Notes: generated by a model not told the origin, from the letters alone. DNA of 8,101 nt from DATESZ01 sp035283845 (GCA_035283845.1 DATESZ010000261.1:1-8101), one strand, 5' to 3'. Counted from the first letter of the stretch, positions 1-5,505 are shown. Made by a program: numbers and translations.

Positions 1-396
1 GTCAAGCCAGACTTCCCAGCCCAGACCCCAGGCGCCCAGCGTGGGAGATTCCCAGTCATCCTCCACGAAGCGTATATCATGTTCCAGCGGATCTATGCCG
101 AAACTTCTGAGAGAGTTAAGGTAAAGTTCCTGGATGTTCAAGGGAGAGGGCTTGATGATGACCTGGTACTGGTAATAGTGCTGGAGTCGGTTCGGATTTT
201 CGCCGTAACGCCCGTCCGTTGGCCGGCGCGATGGTTCTACGTAGGCCGCCCGCCACGGTTCCGGTCCCAAAACTCTTAGAAAAGTGGCGGGATGAAAAGT
301 GCCTGCCCCTACCTCCATATCATAGGGCTGCAGGATGATGCATCCCTGGTTTGCCCAGTATTTTTGCAAAGCGAATATCAATTCCTGAAGGGTCAC
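1..396 (-). CDS. glyQ: Glycyl-tRNA synthetase alpha subunit, partial (3' end outside the window)
   Basis: This encodes the catalytic alpha chain of the bacterial alpha2beta2 glycyl-tRNA synthetase, which charges tRNA-Gly in the cytoplasm. The 132 codons visible on the minus strand match GlyQ closely: QKYWANQGCIILQPYD near residues 11-26, EVGAGTFHPATFLRVLGPEP at 28-47, RRPTDGRYGENPNRLQHYYQ at 57-76, and a DDWESPTLGAWGLGWEVW block near the truncated end. The family is about 290-300 aa, so slightly under half is here. There is no suitable ATG; I chose GTG at 396-394 because an AGGAG lies 6 bases upstream and the protein then begins MTLQELIFALQKYW, as GlyQ proteins do. An in-frame TAA occurs about 50 bases upstream. 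glyS would be expected beyond the left edge. The identity is certain; the exact start is probable. Confidence 0.95.
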   Translation of the reverse strand, partial: MTLQELIFALQKYWANQGCIILQPYDMEVGAGTFHPATFLRVLGPEPWRAAYVEPSRRPTDGRYGENPNRLQHYYQYQVIIKPSPLNIQELYLNSLRSFGIDPLEHDIRFVEDDWESPTLGAWGLGWEVWLD

Positions 397-402
397 CTGC
401 AA

Positions 403-407
403 CTCCT
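403..407 (-). promoter_or_regulatory. Ribosome binding site deciding the glyQ GTG start
   Basis: AGGAG on the minus strand, 6 bases before the GTG at 396-394. The nearby TTG at 402-400 is directly against this site and so is an unlikely start. The upstream ATG at 424-422 is in a different frame from GlyQ. Confidence 0.7.
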
Positions 408-460
408 GAAAATTTGCTTCCCATACTGTACAATATGTCGATTTTTACGGAAATATCGTT

Positions 461-497
461 TCGGGGCTTCCTAACATGGGGCAAATCACCTGTCAAC
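461..497. repeat. Direct repeat copy 1 (37 bp)
   Basis: This matches 2861-2897 in the same orientation at 35 of 37 positions, differing at 477 (t/c) and 488 (a/g), both transitions. It lies 3 bases beyond the end of the molybdoenzyme gene, on the glyQ side. Read on the minus strand it contains TTGACA and two GCCCC boxes. The two copies are exactly 2400 bases apart and bracket the molybdoenzyme gene plus the gene-end remnant. Confidence 0.9.
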
Positions 498-500
498 GAA

Positions 501-2786
501 TTATCTCTTGCCCCCTCCCTTCTCTTCTAATGCCTTGAGGATCTTCTGAGGAGTTATAGGGAGCTCTTTGATCCTCACTCCTACGGCATCATAGATGGCA
601 TTGGCTATGGCTGGGACTGGCGGCACTGCAGTTGCTTCGCTCATTCCTTTTGCACCGAAAGGACCTTCTGGATCAAGAGTTTCTACCAGAATGCATTCTA
701 CCTCCGGCATCTCTGATGCCCTGGGGATCCTATAATCTAACAAAGTGGGATTAAGAACATTTCCCTCCTCTTCGATAACTTCCTCATATAGTGTTTGTCC
801 CAGACTATCAGCTATTGAACCCTCTATCTGTCCCTCACAAGCCTGGGGGTTTATGGCAAAACCAACATCCTGAGCAGCCGTCATTTTAAGTATCCTTACC
901 TTGCCTGTCTCTTTATCCACCTTTACTTCTGCCACTGTGGCCCCAAAGCTGTAAGTGGCTGATACATTACCATCGCCTGTTATTGGATTTGGCATTTCAG
1001 TGGGTGGATCATAGTAACCTCTTCCCAAAATAGGTTTACCAGAGAATTGGCTAGTCAAGACCGCATCAATGAAAGAGATCCCTTTCTCAGGGCTTCCTTT
1101 GACATAGATTCGCCGATCCCTGGCCTCCAAATCTTCAATATTCGCCTCCAACTTTCCAGCAACCGCTTCAAAAAGCTGTTGCTTTGCGTCCTTGGCTGCC
1201 TCTCGGGCTGCATTCCCTGAAATAAAAGTAACCCTACTGGCGTAACTCCCAAGATCTATAGGAGACATCTCAGTATCAGGCGCCATCATCCTGACGTCTT
1301 CCAGGGCAATTCCCAATTCTTCAGCAACGATCTGGGACAAAGTAGTGTCTGATCCCTGCCCAATATCTACTGCCCCCGCGATTAACGTAACTGTGCCATT
1401 TTCGTCAAGCTTCACAAAGGCTGCCGATGAGTCATGGGGGACTAAAGCTCTGGCACTGACAACATAACCGGTACATGCTATACCTATACCTTGATTACCT
1501 TGCATCTTCCCCCGCTTTTCCTTCCAACCAGACTTCTCTGCCGCTTTTTGGATGCATTCAGCAAGGCCATTAGTAGTTATTTTATACTTACAAGGGGTGA
1601 TATCACCCGGCTGAGTAACATTCTTTAATCTAATTTCCACAGGATCCAATCCTAAGTCTTCGGCAATCATATCTATCTGACTTTCCACAGCAAAACGCGT
1701 TTGCTGGTTTCCAAATCCTCTGTGAGCAGAGGCAATGGACTTATTGGTATAAACACAGTAACCCTCGTATCTTATATTGGGCATCCTGTATACCAGGCTC
1801 AGATAACCGCCCCCCATATAAACCACTATTGGTGCAAAGGCAGCGTAAGCCCCTGTATCAAAAACGGCTTTAACTTCTGAAGCAACAAAGATACCATCCT
1901 TTTTCACCCCGGTCTTTACCTCTACGATTGATGGGTGCTTCTGTCGACTGGCAATTAGATCCTCTTCTCTGGTATGTAAGATCTTAACCGGCTTACCACT
2001 CTTTTTAGACAACAGGGCAGCGCAAAAATCCAGGGGAAGCACTTCGTGTTTACCGCCGAAACCACCCCCGATATAAGGTCTGATCACTCGCACCATCCTC
2101 TCTGGCAAGTCTAAAAGTTTAGCCAGATCTCGACGGAAAAAATAAGTGGACTGTAGCGTCGCCCAAATAGTTAACTTGCCAGAGGAGTCAATGCTGGCTA
2201 TAGATGCCCTCGGCTCCATAGCGCAATGGTACCTCTTTTGAGTTATGAATCTATCCTCGCGTACGTGATCAGACTCCTTAAAGCCCTTTTCCGTATCACC
2301 AAAGTTTAACAAAATCTTGTGACATATATTATGTTCTACATCGTGAATTTTAGGAGCATCCGGCCTCATTGCCTCTACTGGGTCAAAGACTGCCGGCAAC
2401 TCCTCATAATCCACCCTAATCAGATTTAAGGCCTCCAAAGCTTCCTCCTCATCAATAGCAGCAACTGCTGCCATTGCATCTCCTGTATAGCGGACCTTAT
2501 CCATGGCCAAACCAAGTTCATCCATTGTTTGCGGGAGTTCTGGAATCCAACCGATGGTCTTTCCTGCGGTGTCTTTTCCAGTAATCACCGCCCTTACGCC
2601 CCGAAGCCTTTGGGCCTTGCTGGTATCGATGTTGAGGATCTTAGCATGGGGATAGGGACTCCTTAGGATTTTTCCATGCAGCATCCCCGGCAATTCCAAA
2701 TCAGCTGTATATTTGGCCTCCCCGGTAGCCTTCGCTACCCCGTCAATCCTGGGTAAACTTTTACCCACAACTGAATATTCTTTCAT
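501..2786 (-). CDS. Molybdopterin-binding (large) subunit, xanthine dehydrogenase / aldehyde oxidoreductase family
   Basis: A 761-aa molybdenum hydroxylase large subunit (CoxL/XdhA-type), full length for the family. In such enzymes it binds the molybdopterin cofactor and hydroxylates a carbon centre with water as oxygen donor. An aldehyde-oxidase a/b hammerhead domain covers roughly residues 17-125. Cofactor motifs follow: EPRA (191-194), GGGFGGK (240-246), HRGFG (355-359) and DIGQG (474-478). GAKGMSE puts the likely catalytic Glu at 717. The Cys-containing loop of true CO dehydrogenases is absent where HRGFG lies, so CO oxidation is unlikely; purines, N-heterocycles, aldehydes or aromatic acyl-CoA remain possible. 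The ATG at 2786 follows a GGGGGTGA ribosome site. FAD and [2Fe-2S] subunits are not in the window. GC in sampled lines is about 42-53%, against 57-65% in the his genes. Confidence 0.93.
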   Translation of the reverse strand: MKEYSVVGKSLPRIDGVAKATGEAKYTADLELPGMLHGKILRSPYPHAKILNIDTSKAQRLRGVRAVITGKDTAGKTIGWIPELPQTMDELGLAMDKVRYTGDAMAAVAAIDEEEALEALNLIRVDYEELPAVFDPVEAMRPDAPKIHDVEHNICHKILLNFGDTEKGFKESDHVREDRFITQKRYHCAMEPRASIASIDSSGKLTIWATLQSTYFFRRDLAKLLDLPERMVRVIRPYIGGGFGGKHEVLPLDFCAALLSKKSGKPVKILHTREEDLIASRQKHPSIVEVKTGVKKDGIFVASEVKAVFDTGAYAAFAPIVVYMGGGYLSLVYRMPNIRYEGYCVYTNKSIASAHRGFGNQQTRFAVESQIDMIAEDLGLDPVEIRLKNVTQPGDITPCKYKITTNGLAECIQKAAEKSGWKEKRGKMQGNQGIGIACTGYVVSARALVPHDSSAAFVKLDENGTVTLIAGAVDIGQGSDTTLSQIVAEELGIALEDVRMMAPDTEMSPIDLGSYASRVTFISGNAAREAAKDAKQQLFEAVAGKLEANIEDLEARDRRIYVKGSPEKGISFIDAVLTSQFSGKPILGRGYYDPPTEMPNPITGDGNVSATYSFGATVAEVKVDKETGKVRILKMTAAQDVGFAINPQACEGQIEGSIADSLGQTLYEEVIEEEGNVLNPTLLDYRIPRASEMPEVECILVETLDPEGPFGAKGMSEATAVPPVPAIANAIYDAVGVRIKELPITPQKILKALEEKGGGKR

Positions 2787-2790
2787 GTTT

Positions 2791-2841
2791 CACCCCCTCT
2801 TCCAATGCCCTGAAGATCTTTTCCGGAGTTATGGGAAGCTC
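2791..2841 (-). pseudogene. Remnant of the 3' end of a paralogous molybdoenzyme gene
   Basis: On the minus strand this reads ELPITPEKIFRALEEGV, which parallels the C-terminus of the neighbouring intact protein (ELPITPQKILKALEEK, residues 741-756). The corresponding DNA at 524-574 and 2799-2849 agrees at about 40 of 51 positions. An in-frame TAA at 2844-2842 sits immediately before the homologous stretch, so nothing longer is encoded. Downstream the frame stays open into the start of the intact gene, to a TAA at 2763-2761. It looks like the tail of an upstream tandem copy whose body has been lost. Confidence 0.75.
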
Positions 2842-2860
2842 TTAAAGCCGTTTCGTACAT

Positions 2861-2897
2861 TCGGGGCTTCCTAACACGGGGCAAATCGCCTGTCAAC
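2861..2897. repeat. Direct repeat copy 2 (37 bp)
   Basis: Second copy of the repeat at 461-497, same orientation, 35 of 37 identical. It begins about 20 bases beyond the point where homology to the molybdoenzyme C-terminus breaks off. It places the same TTGACA (496-491 in copy 1, 2896-2891 here) upstream of the molybdoenzyme gene as lies upstream of glyQ; the -10 partner is weak in both. Confidence 0.9.
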
Positions 2898-2914
2898 AAG
2901 GAAAGGCGAGGGGT

Positions 2915-2926
2915 AACTGCTCAGGT
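2915..2926 (+). repeat. Left arm of an inverted repeat flanking the four-helix remnant
   Basis: AACTGCTCAGGT. It pairs with ACCTGAGTAGTT at 3106-3117, 11 of 12 positions complementary. The arms sit just outside the remnant of the four-helix-bundle gene. Confidence 0.5.
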
Positions 2927-2963
2927 AGATAGACTGTAGGCTTTTAGACTGTAGGGACGCGCC

Positions 2964-3075
2964 ATGCGAGACCTTACCAAGCTCAAAGCGTTTGAACTGG
3001 CCGACGAAGTGGCTGATATACCGGGCAACCGGATGGTTCCCCAAGGAAAAGATATATTGGTTGACTTCCCAGATT
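2964..3075 (+). pseudogene. Broken four-helix-bundle protein gene (S23 / 23S rRNA intervening-sequence type)
   Basis: From ATG 2964 the frame reads MRDLTKLKAFELADEVAD, then loses homology. From about 3013, one base shifted, it reads LIYRATGWFPKEKIYWLTSQI. Together the two pieces match the N-terminal half of the common four-helix-bundle family (pattern: KLKAFELAD...IYRxTxxFPKEEIYGLTSQIRR). That family is about 115-125 aa, often linked to 23S rRNA intervening sequences and to other small mobile contexts. Here it is frameshifted around 3009-3016 and stops matching after about 38 codons; the second frame ends at a TGA at 3109-3111 without the expected RRAAVSIPSN-type segment. It is therefore non-functional. 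The match is by recall of the family pattern, not by a search. Confidence 0.65.
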
Positions 3076-3105
3076 TTGTATAGGTTAATAGACTATAGCC
3101 TAAAC

Positions 3106-3117
3106 ACCTGAGTAGTT
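3106..3117 (-). repeat. Right arm of the inverted repeat flanking the four-helix remnant
   Basis: ACCTGAGTAGTT on the plus strand, the reverse complement of 2915-2926 with one mismatch. Confidence 0.5.
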
Positions 3118-3164
3118 GCAAAATTTTGGAAAATAAAAGTCTCAAAATACCCGGTTAAGATACG

Positions 3165-3875
3165 ATGAGAACAGGCTTCTCGATAATTGTCCCCGTCCTG
3201 CATGAAGCCCCCGGCATTAATGACCTGATCGGCCATTTACGGGAGCTGGAGCTCGCTGAGGAAAGCGAACTCATTGTAGTAGACGGCAGTGAAAAAGAAG
3301 ACACGCGGCTGGCCATCGCGGGAAGCAATGTCCATTGTATCCCCTCCCCGCCCGGTCGAGCCATTCAGATGAACGCCGGCGTCGCCGTCGCCGCCGGCGA
3401 TATCCTTATCTTTCTTCACGCAGACACACGCCTGCCCAACGATGCCCTGGTGCGGATCGGCCGGGTTATGGAGGACGGGGGCATCATGGGAGGCGCCTTC
3501 AATTTGGGCATCGATTCTCCTCGCTGGATTTACCGCTGCATCGCAGCCATTGCCTCTCTCCGATCCCGTCTCACCCGCATCCCCTATGGCGACCAGGCCA
3601 TCTTCATCAGGAAAGATGTTTTCCTGCGCCTGGGCGGGTATCCGGAAATTCCTGTCATGGAGGACGTGGCTTTCATGCGACGGATCAGGCAAGGGAGGGG
3701 CAGAATCCACATTATTCCCCGGCGCGTCACAACTTCCCCCCGGAGATGGGAGCAGGAGGGCGCTTTCTACACGACGCTGAGAAACTGGCTCCTGCTGCTG
3801 GCCTACTACCTGGGGGCTCCACCGGAAACTTTGGCCCGGTATTACAGAACGGGAGGATGTCGCCATGGCAGATGA
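3165..3875 (+). CDS. TIGR04283-type family 2 glycosyltransferase (rSAM/selenodomain-associated transferase 2)
   Basis: A 236-aa GT-A-fold family 2 glycosyltransferase with no membrane anchor in its first 100 residues. Visible motifs are the nucleotide-binding start SIIVPVLHEA (6-15), VVDGS (38-42), GRAIQMNAG (64-72), the metal-binding LHADT (84-88), GDQAIFIRK (142-150) and the acceptor-side PVMEDVAF (163-170). A hydrophobic stretch near 208-216 may touch the membrane. These match the TIGR04283 family, which NCBI also labels as arsenosugar-biosynthesis glycosyltransferase; the actual sugar donor and acceptor here are unknown. The ATG at 3165 has only a weak ribosome site, but the protein begins where the family begins. 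It overlaps the next gene by 11 bases, so the two are very probably cotranscribed and translationally coupled. Confidence 0.9.
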   Translation: MRTGFSIIVPVLHEAPGINDLIGHLRELELAEESELIVVDGSEKEDTRLAIAGSNVHCIPSPPGRAIQMNAGVAVAAGDILIFLHADTRLPNDALVRIGRVMEDGGIMGGAFNLGIDSPRWIYRCIAAIASLRSRLTRIPYGDQAIFIRKDVFLRLGGYPEIPVMEDVAFMRRIRQGRGRIHIIPRRVTTSPRRWEQEGAFYTTLRNWLLLLAYYLGAPPETLARYYRTGGCRHGR

Positions 3876-4596
3876 GGCTATGCCGGTCGAGGCAGAAAAA
3901 AAAACGAAGGCAGGCTGTATTCTCCTTTTTGTGAAGTCGCCGGAACAGGTTCCCGTGAAGTCCCGTCTGGCAAAGGCAGTCGGAGAGGGAGCGGCCCGCG
4001 AACTGTATCGTAATTTTGTCCTCGACCTGTTGGATACATTGTCGGAAATCACGGGGGAGGGCCGGTATGACCTGAAGGTGTGCGTCTATCCTCCCGAGGC
4101 GGTGGAGGATGTAAGGCGCTGGCTGAGCGGCCGCTATGCATGCACATCCCAGCATGGTCGCGATCTGGGGGAAAGAATGAGTAGGGCCTTTCGGGAATGC
4201 TTCGCCGCGGGGCACACACGGGCAATACTTCTCGGCAGCGACGCGCCCGACCTGACAAGCAAAATCATAGATGAGGGCTTTGCCCGCCTGGAACATTCTA
4301 TCGCCGTGATTGGGCCGGCACATGATGGTGGCTATTTTCTCATTGGTTTTCAAGGAGAGAGCTTTCTTCCGGCAGTATTTGACGGGATTCCCTGGAGCAC
4401 CGGCGAGGTTTTTTGCAGAACCATGGAAATCTTCCGGCGCGAGAAATTCGATCCCGCTCTCCTCCCCCCCTGGCGGGACATCGATACCTATGAGGATCTC
4501 CGGTACCTCAGGGAACAGCATCGGGAAGGCTTTTTTGCGAATTCCCGGACAATGCATTACCTCCTGTCCAGAGATGGTGGGCAAGGATTGCCGTGA
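3865..4596 (+). CDS. TIGR04282-type glycosyltransferase / nucleotidyltransferase-like protein (rSAM/selenodomain-associated transferase 1)
   Basis: A 243-aa protein of the CofC/MobA-like nucleotidyltransferase fold assigned to TIGR04282. Motifs visible: LLFVKSPE then VKSRLAK (31-37, phosphate/nucleotide binding), LGSDAPDL (123-130, metal-binding Asp), GPAHDGGYFLIG (150-161), PWSTG (176-180) and WRDIDTYEDL (203-212). The start at 3865 has GGGAGG 8 bases upstream; an in-frame ATG at 3880 would also leave the fold intact. It overlaps the upstream TIGR04283 gene, the usual arrangement of this pair. The two families are named for genomes with a radical SAM/selenocysteine domain protein, and NCBI associates them with arsenosugar synthesis. 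No radical SAM SeCys or arsenic methyltransferase gene lies in this window, so the product is open. Confidence 0.9.
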   Translation: MADEAMPVEAEKKTKAGCILLFVKSPEQVPVKSRLAKAVGEGAARELYRNFVLDLLDTLSEITGEGRYDLKVCVYPPEAVEDVRRWLSGRYACTSQHGRDLGERMSRAFRECFAAGHTRAILLGSDAPDLTSKIIDEGFARLEHSIAVIGPAHDGGYFLIGFQGESFLPAVFDGIPWSTGEVFCRTMEIFRREKFDPALLPPWRDIDTYEDLRYLREQHREGFFANSRTMHYLLSRDGGQGLP

Positions 4597-4619
4597 TCGC
4601 AGGGGTGTGTATAGCTACG

Positions 4620-4648
4620 TTGACTTTTTCAATGGGATTGATTAAACT
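4620..4648 (+). promoter_or_regulatory. Predicted sigma70-type promoter for the small gene and thioredoxin-like pair
   Basis: TTGACT (4620-4625, 5 of 6 to consensus), exactly 17 bases, then TAAACT (4643-4648, 4 of 6). Transcription would begin near 4655, leaving a leader of about 22 bases that carries a perfect AAGGAGG. The 80-base gap after the glycosyltransferase pair is consistent with a new transcription unit here. Confidence 0.6.
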
Positions 4649-4664
4649 ATTAGCCAACATATTT

Positions 4665-4671
4665 AAGGAGG
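4665..4671 (+). promoter_or_regulatory. Strong ribosome binding site deciding the start of the 60-aa gene
   Basis: AAGGAGG, 5 bases before the ATG at 4677. It favours this start over the in-frame upstream GTG at 4593, which overlaps the end of the previous gene, would lie upstream of the predicted promoter and has no such site. Confidence 0.8.
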
Positions 4672-4676
4672 AAAAT

Positions 4677-4859
4677 ATGAGAATCGAACTGGACGGAACT
4701 CTTGTCAGGATAATGCCGGAAACAGAACAGGAGAAGAAAGAAATGAATGGTTTGTGGAGAATACTAATTGATTGCGTGAATAAAACCAGGAAACTCGTGC
4801 CAGTGGGAGAGTACATACCTGGGATTAAAGAGGTGGCTGTATTCCATATAGAGGAATAG
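4677..4859 (+). CDS. Small protein of unknown function, 60 aa
   Basis: I do not recognise a family. The 60-residue product is soluble in appearance, with no signal peptide or membrane segment. It opens with a short strand-like MRIELDGTLVRI, then an acidic/basic stretch (ETEQEKKEMNGL, helix-like) containing one Cys at residue 36, and ends with a likely strand pair (KLVPVGEYIP and VAVFHIEE). It has the best ribosome site in the window and lies directly behind a predicted promoter. The next gene, the thioredoxin-like selenoprotein candidate, begins 14 bases after its stop, so they are very likely one operon and may act together. Codon use and the strong translation signals make it a real gene rather than chance; its role is not known. 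Confidence 0.75.
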   Translation: MRIELDGTLVRIMPETEQEKKEMNGLWRILIDCVNKTRKLVPVGEYIPGIKEVAVFHIEE

Positions 4860-4860
4860 A

Positions 4861-4866
4861 AAGGAG
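4861..4866 (+). promoter_or_regulatory. Ribosome binding site placing the selenoprotein start upstream of the TGA
   Basis: AAGGAG ends 7 bases before ATG 4874. No comparable site precedes the internal ATG at 4988, which supports translation from 4874 through the TGA. Confidence 0.8.
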
Positions 4867-4873
4867 AAATGCT

Positions 4874-5452
4874 ATGTCGCAGATTGGATGGATCACATCT
4901 TTTGATGAGGGGCTGGCAAAGGCCAGGGCTGAGAACAAACTCGTATTCCTTGATTTCTTTAATCCTAACTGAATAGGCTGCAAACGTATGGACGCGGTCG
5001 CGTACACGGATTCTGCAGTTATATCGTTTATAACAGACAATCTGATACCCTTACGCATTATGGCTAACGACCCGGTGCTTGGAGCGCAATTCAAGATCAA
5101 GTGGACACCAAGCCTCCATGTACTTGATTTCGATGGAATTGAGTACTACCGCACCCTCGGTTTCTACCCGCCGGAAGACCTGATCCCTTCTTTATTGCTG
5201 GGAATGGGAAAGTCTTTCTTCAACCGCGCCAACCGCCAGGCTGCCGGCAGTTGCTTCAGCCGCATCATGACTGAACATCCAAAGAATTCATTGGCGCCGG
5301 AAGCGGTATATTTAAATGGGGTCGCGAGCTTTATTGAGAATCACGATGTCAGTCATCTGATTGCCCTTTATGATCGCCTGGCGTCTGACTACCCGGACAG
5401 CCCCTGGCTCACCAGGGCAGATCCATACAAACTGCTTAAAAAAAGCGGTTGA
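4874..5452 (+). CDS. Thioredoxin-like selenoprotein with a UxxC redox motif (TGA at 4970-4972 read as Sec)
   Basis: Starting at ATG 4874 (AAGGAG at 4861-4866, 7 bases upstream) the frame gives 192 residues with one internal TGA as codon 33. The N-terminal domain is thioredoxin-like: KLVFLDFFNPN leads into U33-I-G-C36, with KWTP carrying the typical cis-Pro before a beta strand. Residues about 115-185 (pattern NRANRQAAGSCFSRIMTEHP) look like a TPR-type helical tail. Protein homology is continuous on both sides of the TGA, which stands exactly where the first Cys of CxxC belongs. A SECIS-like hairpin follows. It probably reduces disulfides or peroxides in the cytoplasm; no signal peptide is seen. 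The alternative is a nonsense mutation of a Cys codon, or restart at ATG 4988, which would lack the active site. Confidence 0.82.
4978..5018 (+). promoter_or_regulatory. Bacterial SECIS-like hairpin
   Basis: A 41-base stem-loop beginning 6 bases after the TGA. Lower stem: CTGCA (4978-4982) with TGCAG (5014-5018). Upper stem: C4985-G5008 and G4986-C5007, a bulged T-A (4987-4988), then 4989-4995 with 5000-5006 (six pairs and one G.A mismatch) closed by a GGTC loop at 4996-4999. The loop begins 24 bases after the TGA and starts with GG. Both agree with known bacterial SECIS elements bound by SelB, including the E. coli fdhF type with its GGUC-containing loop and bulged U. Folded by hand, no energy calculated. 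Confidence 0.65.
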
Positions 5453-5505
5453 AAGCGCATTCCATGACCGCCTGGCATATCCGGAAATCCTTCTATCGCC
5501 CCGTT

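Larger units (their letters stand above)
397..500 (-). other. Region between the molybdoenzyme gene and glyQ
   Basis: A gap of 104 bases. On the minus strand it holds the first direct repeat, which contains a perfect TTGACA (496-491) but only a weak TAGGAA 17 bases further on. A TACAGT (430-425) near glyQ could be a -10 without a convincing -35. I see no T-box leader, no stem-loop terminator and no tRNA. The glyQ promoter probably lies here but cannot be fixed from sequence alone. Confidence 0.4.
2845..3164. other. Roughly 320-base junction without an intact gene
   Basis: This stretch separates the minus-strand block from the plus-strand block. It holds direct repeat copy 2, a short inverted repeat pair, several imperfect copies of TAGACTGTAGG-like units (2930-2940, 2945-2955, 3089-3098) and a frameshifted four-helix-bundle gene remnant. 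The last 45 bases before 3165 are A/T-rich and could hold the promoter for the glycosyltransferase genes, but I find no convincing -35/-10 pair. Confidence 0.6.

Noticed and set aside
397..500. T-box riboswitch upstream of glyQ
   Set aside because: The gap is only 104 bases and shows no T-box motif or terminator/antiterminator stems.
501..2786. Form I carbon monoxide dehydrogenase large subunit (coxL)
   Set aside because: The Cys-containing active-site loop of CoxL is missing; the equivalent place reads HRGFGNQQ, as in other xanthine dehydrogenase family members.
461..2897. Composite transposon or insertion sequence bounded by the 37-bp repeats
   Set aside because: The repeats are direct, not inverted, and no transposase or integrase is encoded between them.
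3112..3164. Promoter for the glycosyltransferase pair
   Set aside because: TTGCAA at 3116-3121 has no acceptable -10 at 16-18 bases, and TAAGAT at 3156-3161 is too close to the start codon. A promoter may exist but cannot be assigned.
3237..4584. Long minus-strand open frames of 271 and 285 codons opposite the two glycosyltransferase genes
   Set aside because: They run antisense to two genes with clear family motifs, have no recognisable domains or ribosome sites, and reflect the high GC of the coding strand.
4970..4972. TGA as a simple nonsense mutation making a pseudogene
   Set aside because: The TGA falls exactly on the redox Cys position, the rest of the gene is undamaged on both sides, and a SECIS-like hairpin follows. 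Not formally excluded without the genome's sel genes.
4988..5452. 154-aa protein starting at the internal ATG 4988
   Set aside because: It lacks a ribosome site and starts inside a thioredoxin fold just after the active-site motif; homology continues upstream to ATG 4874.
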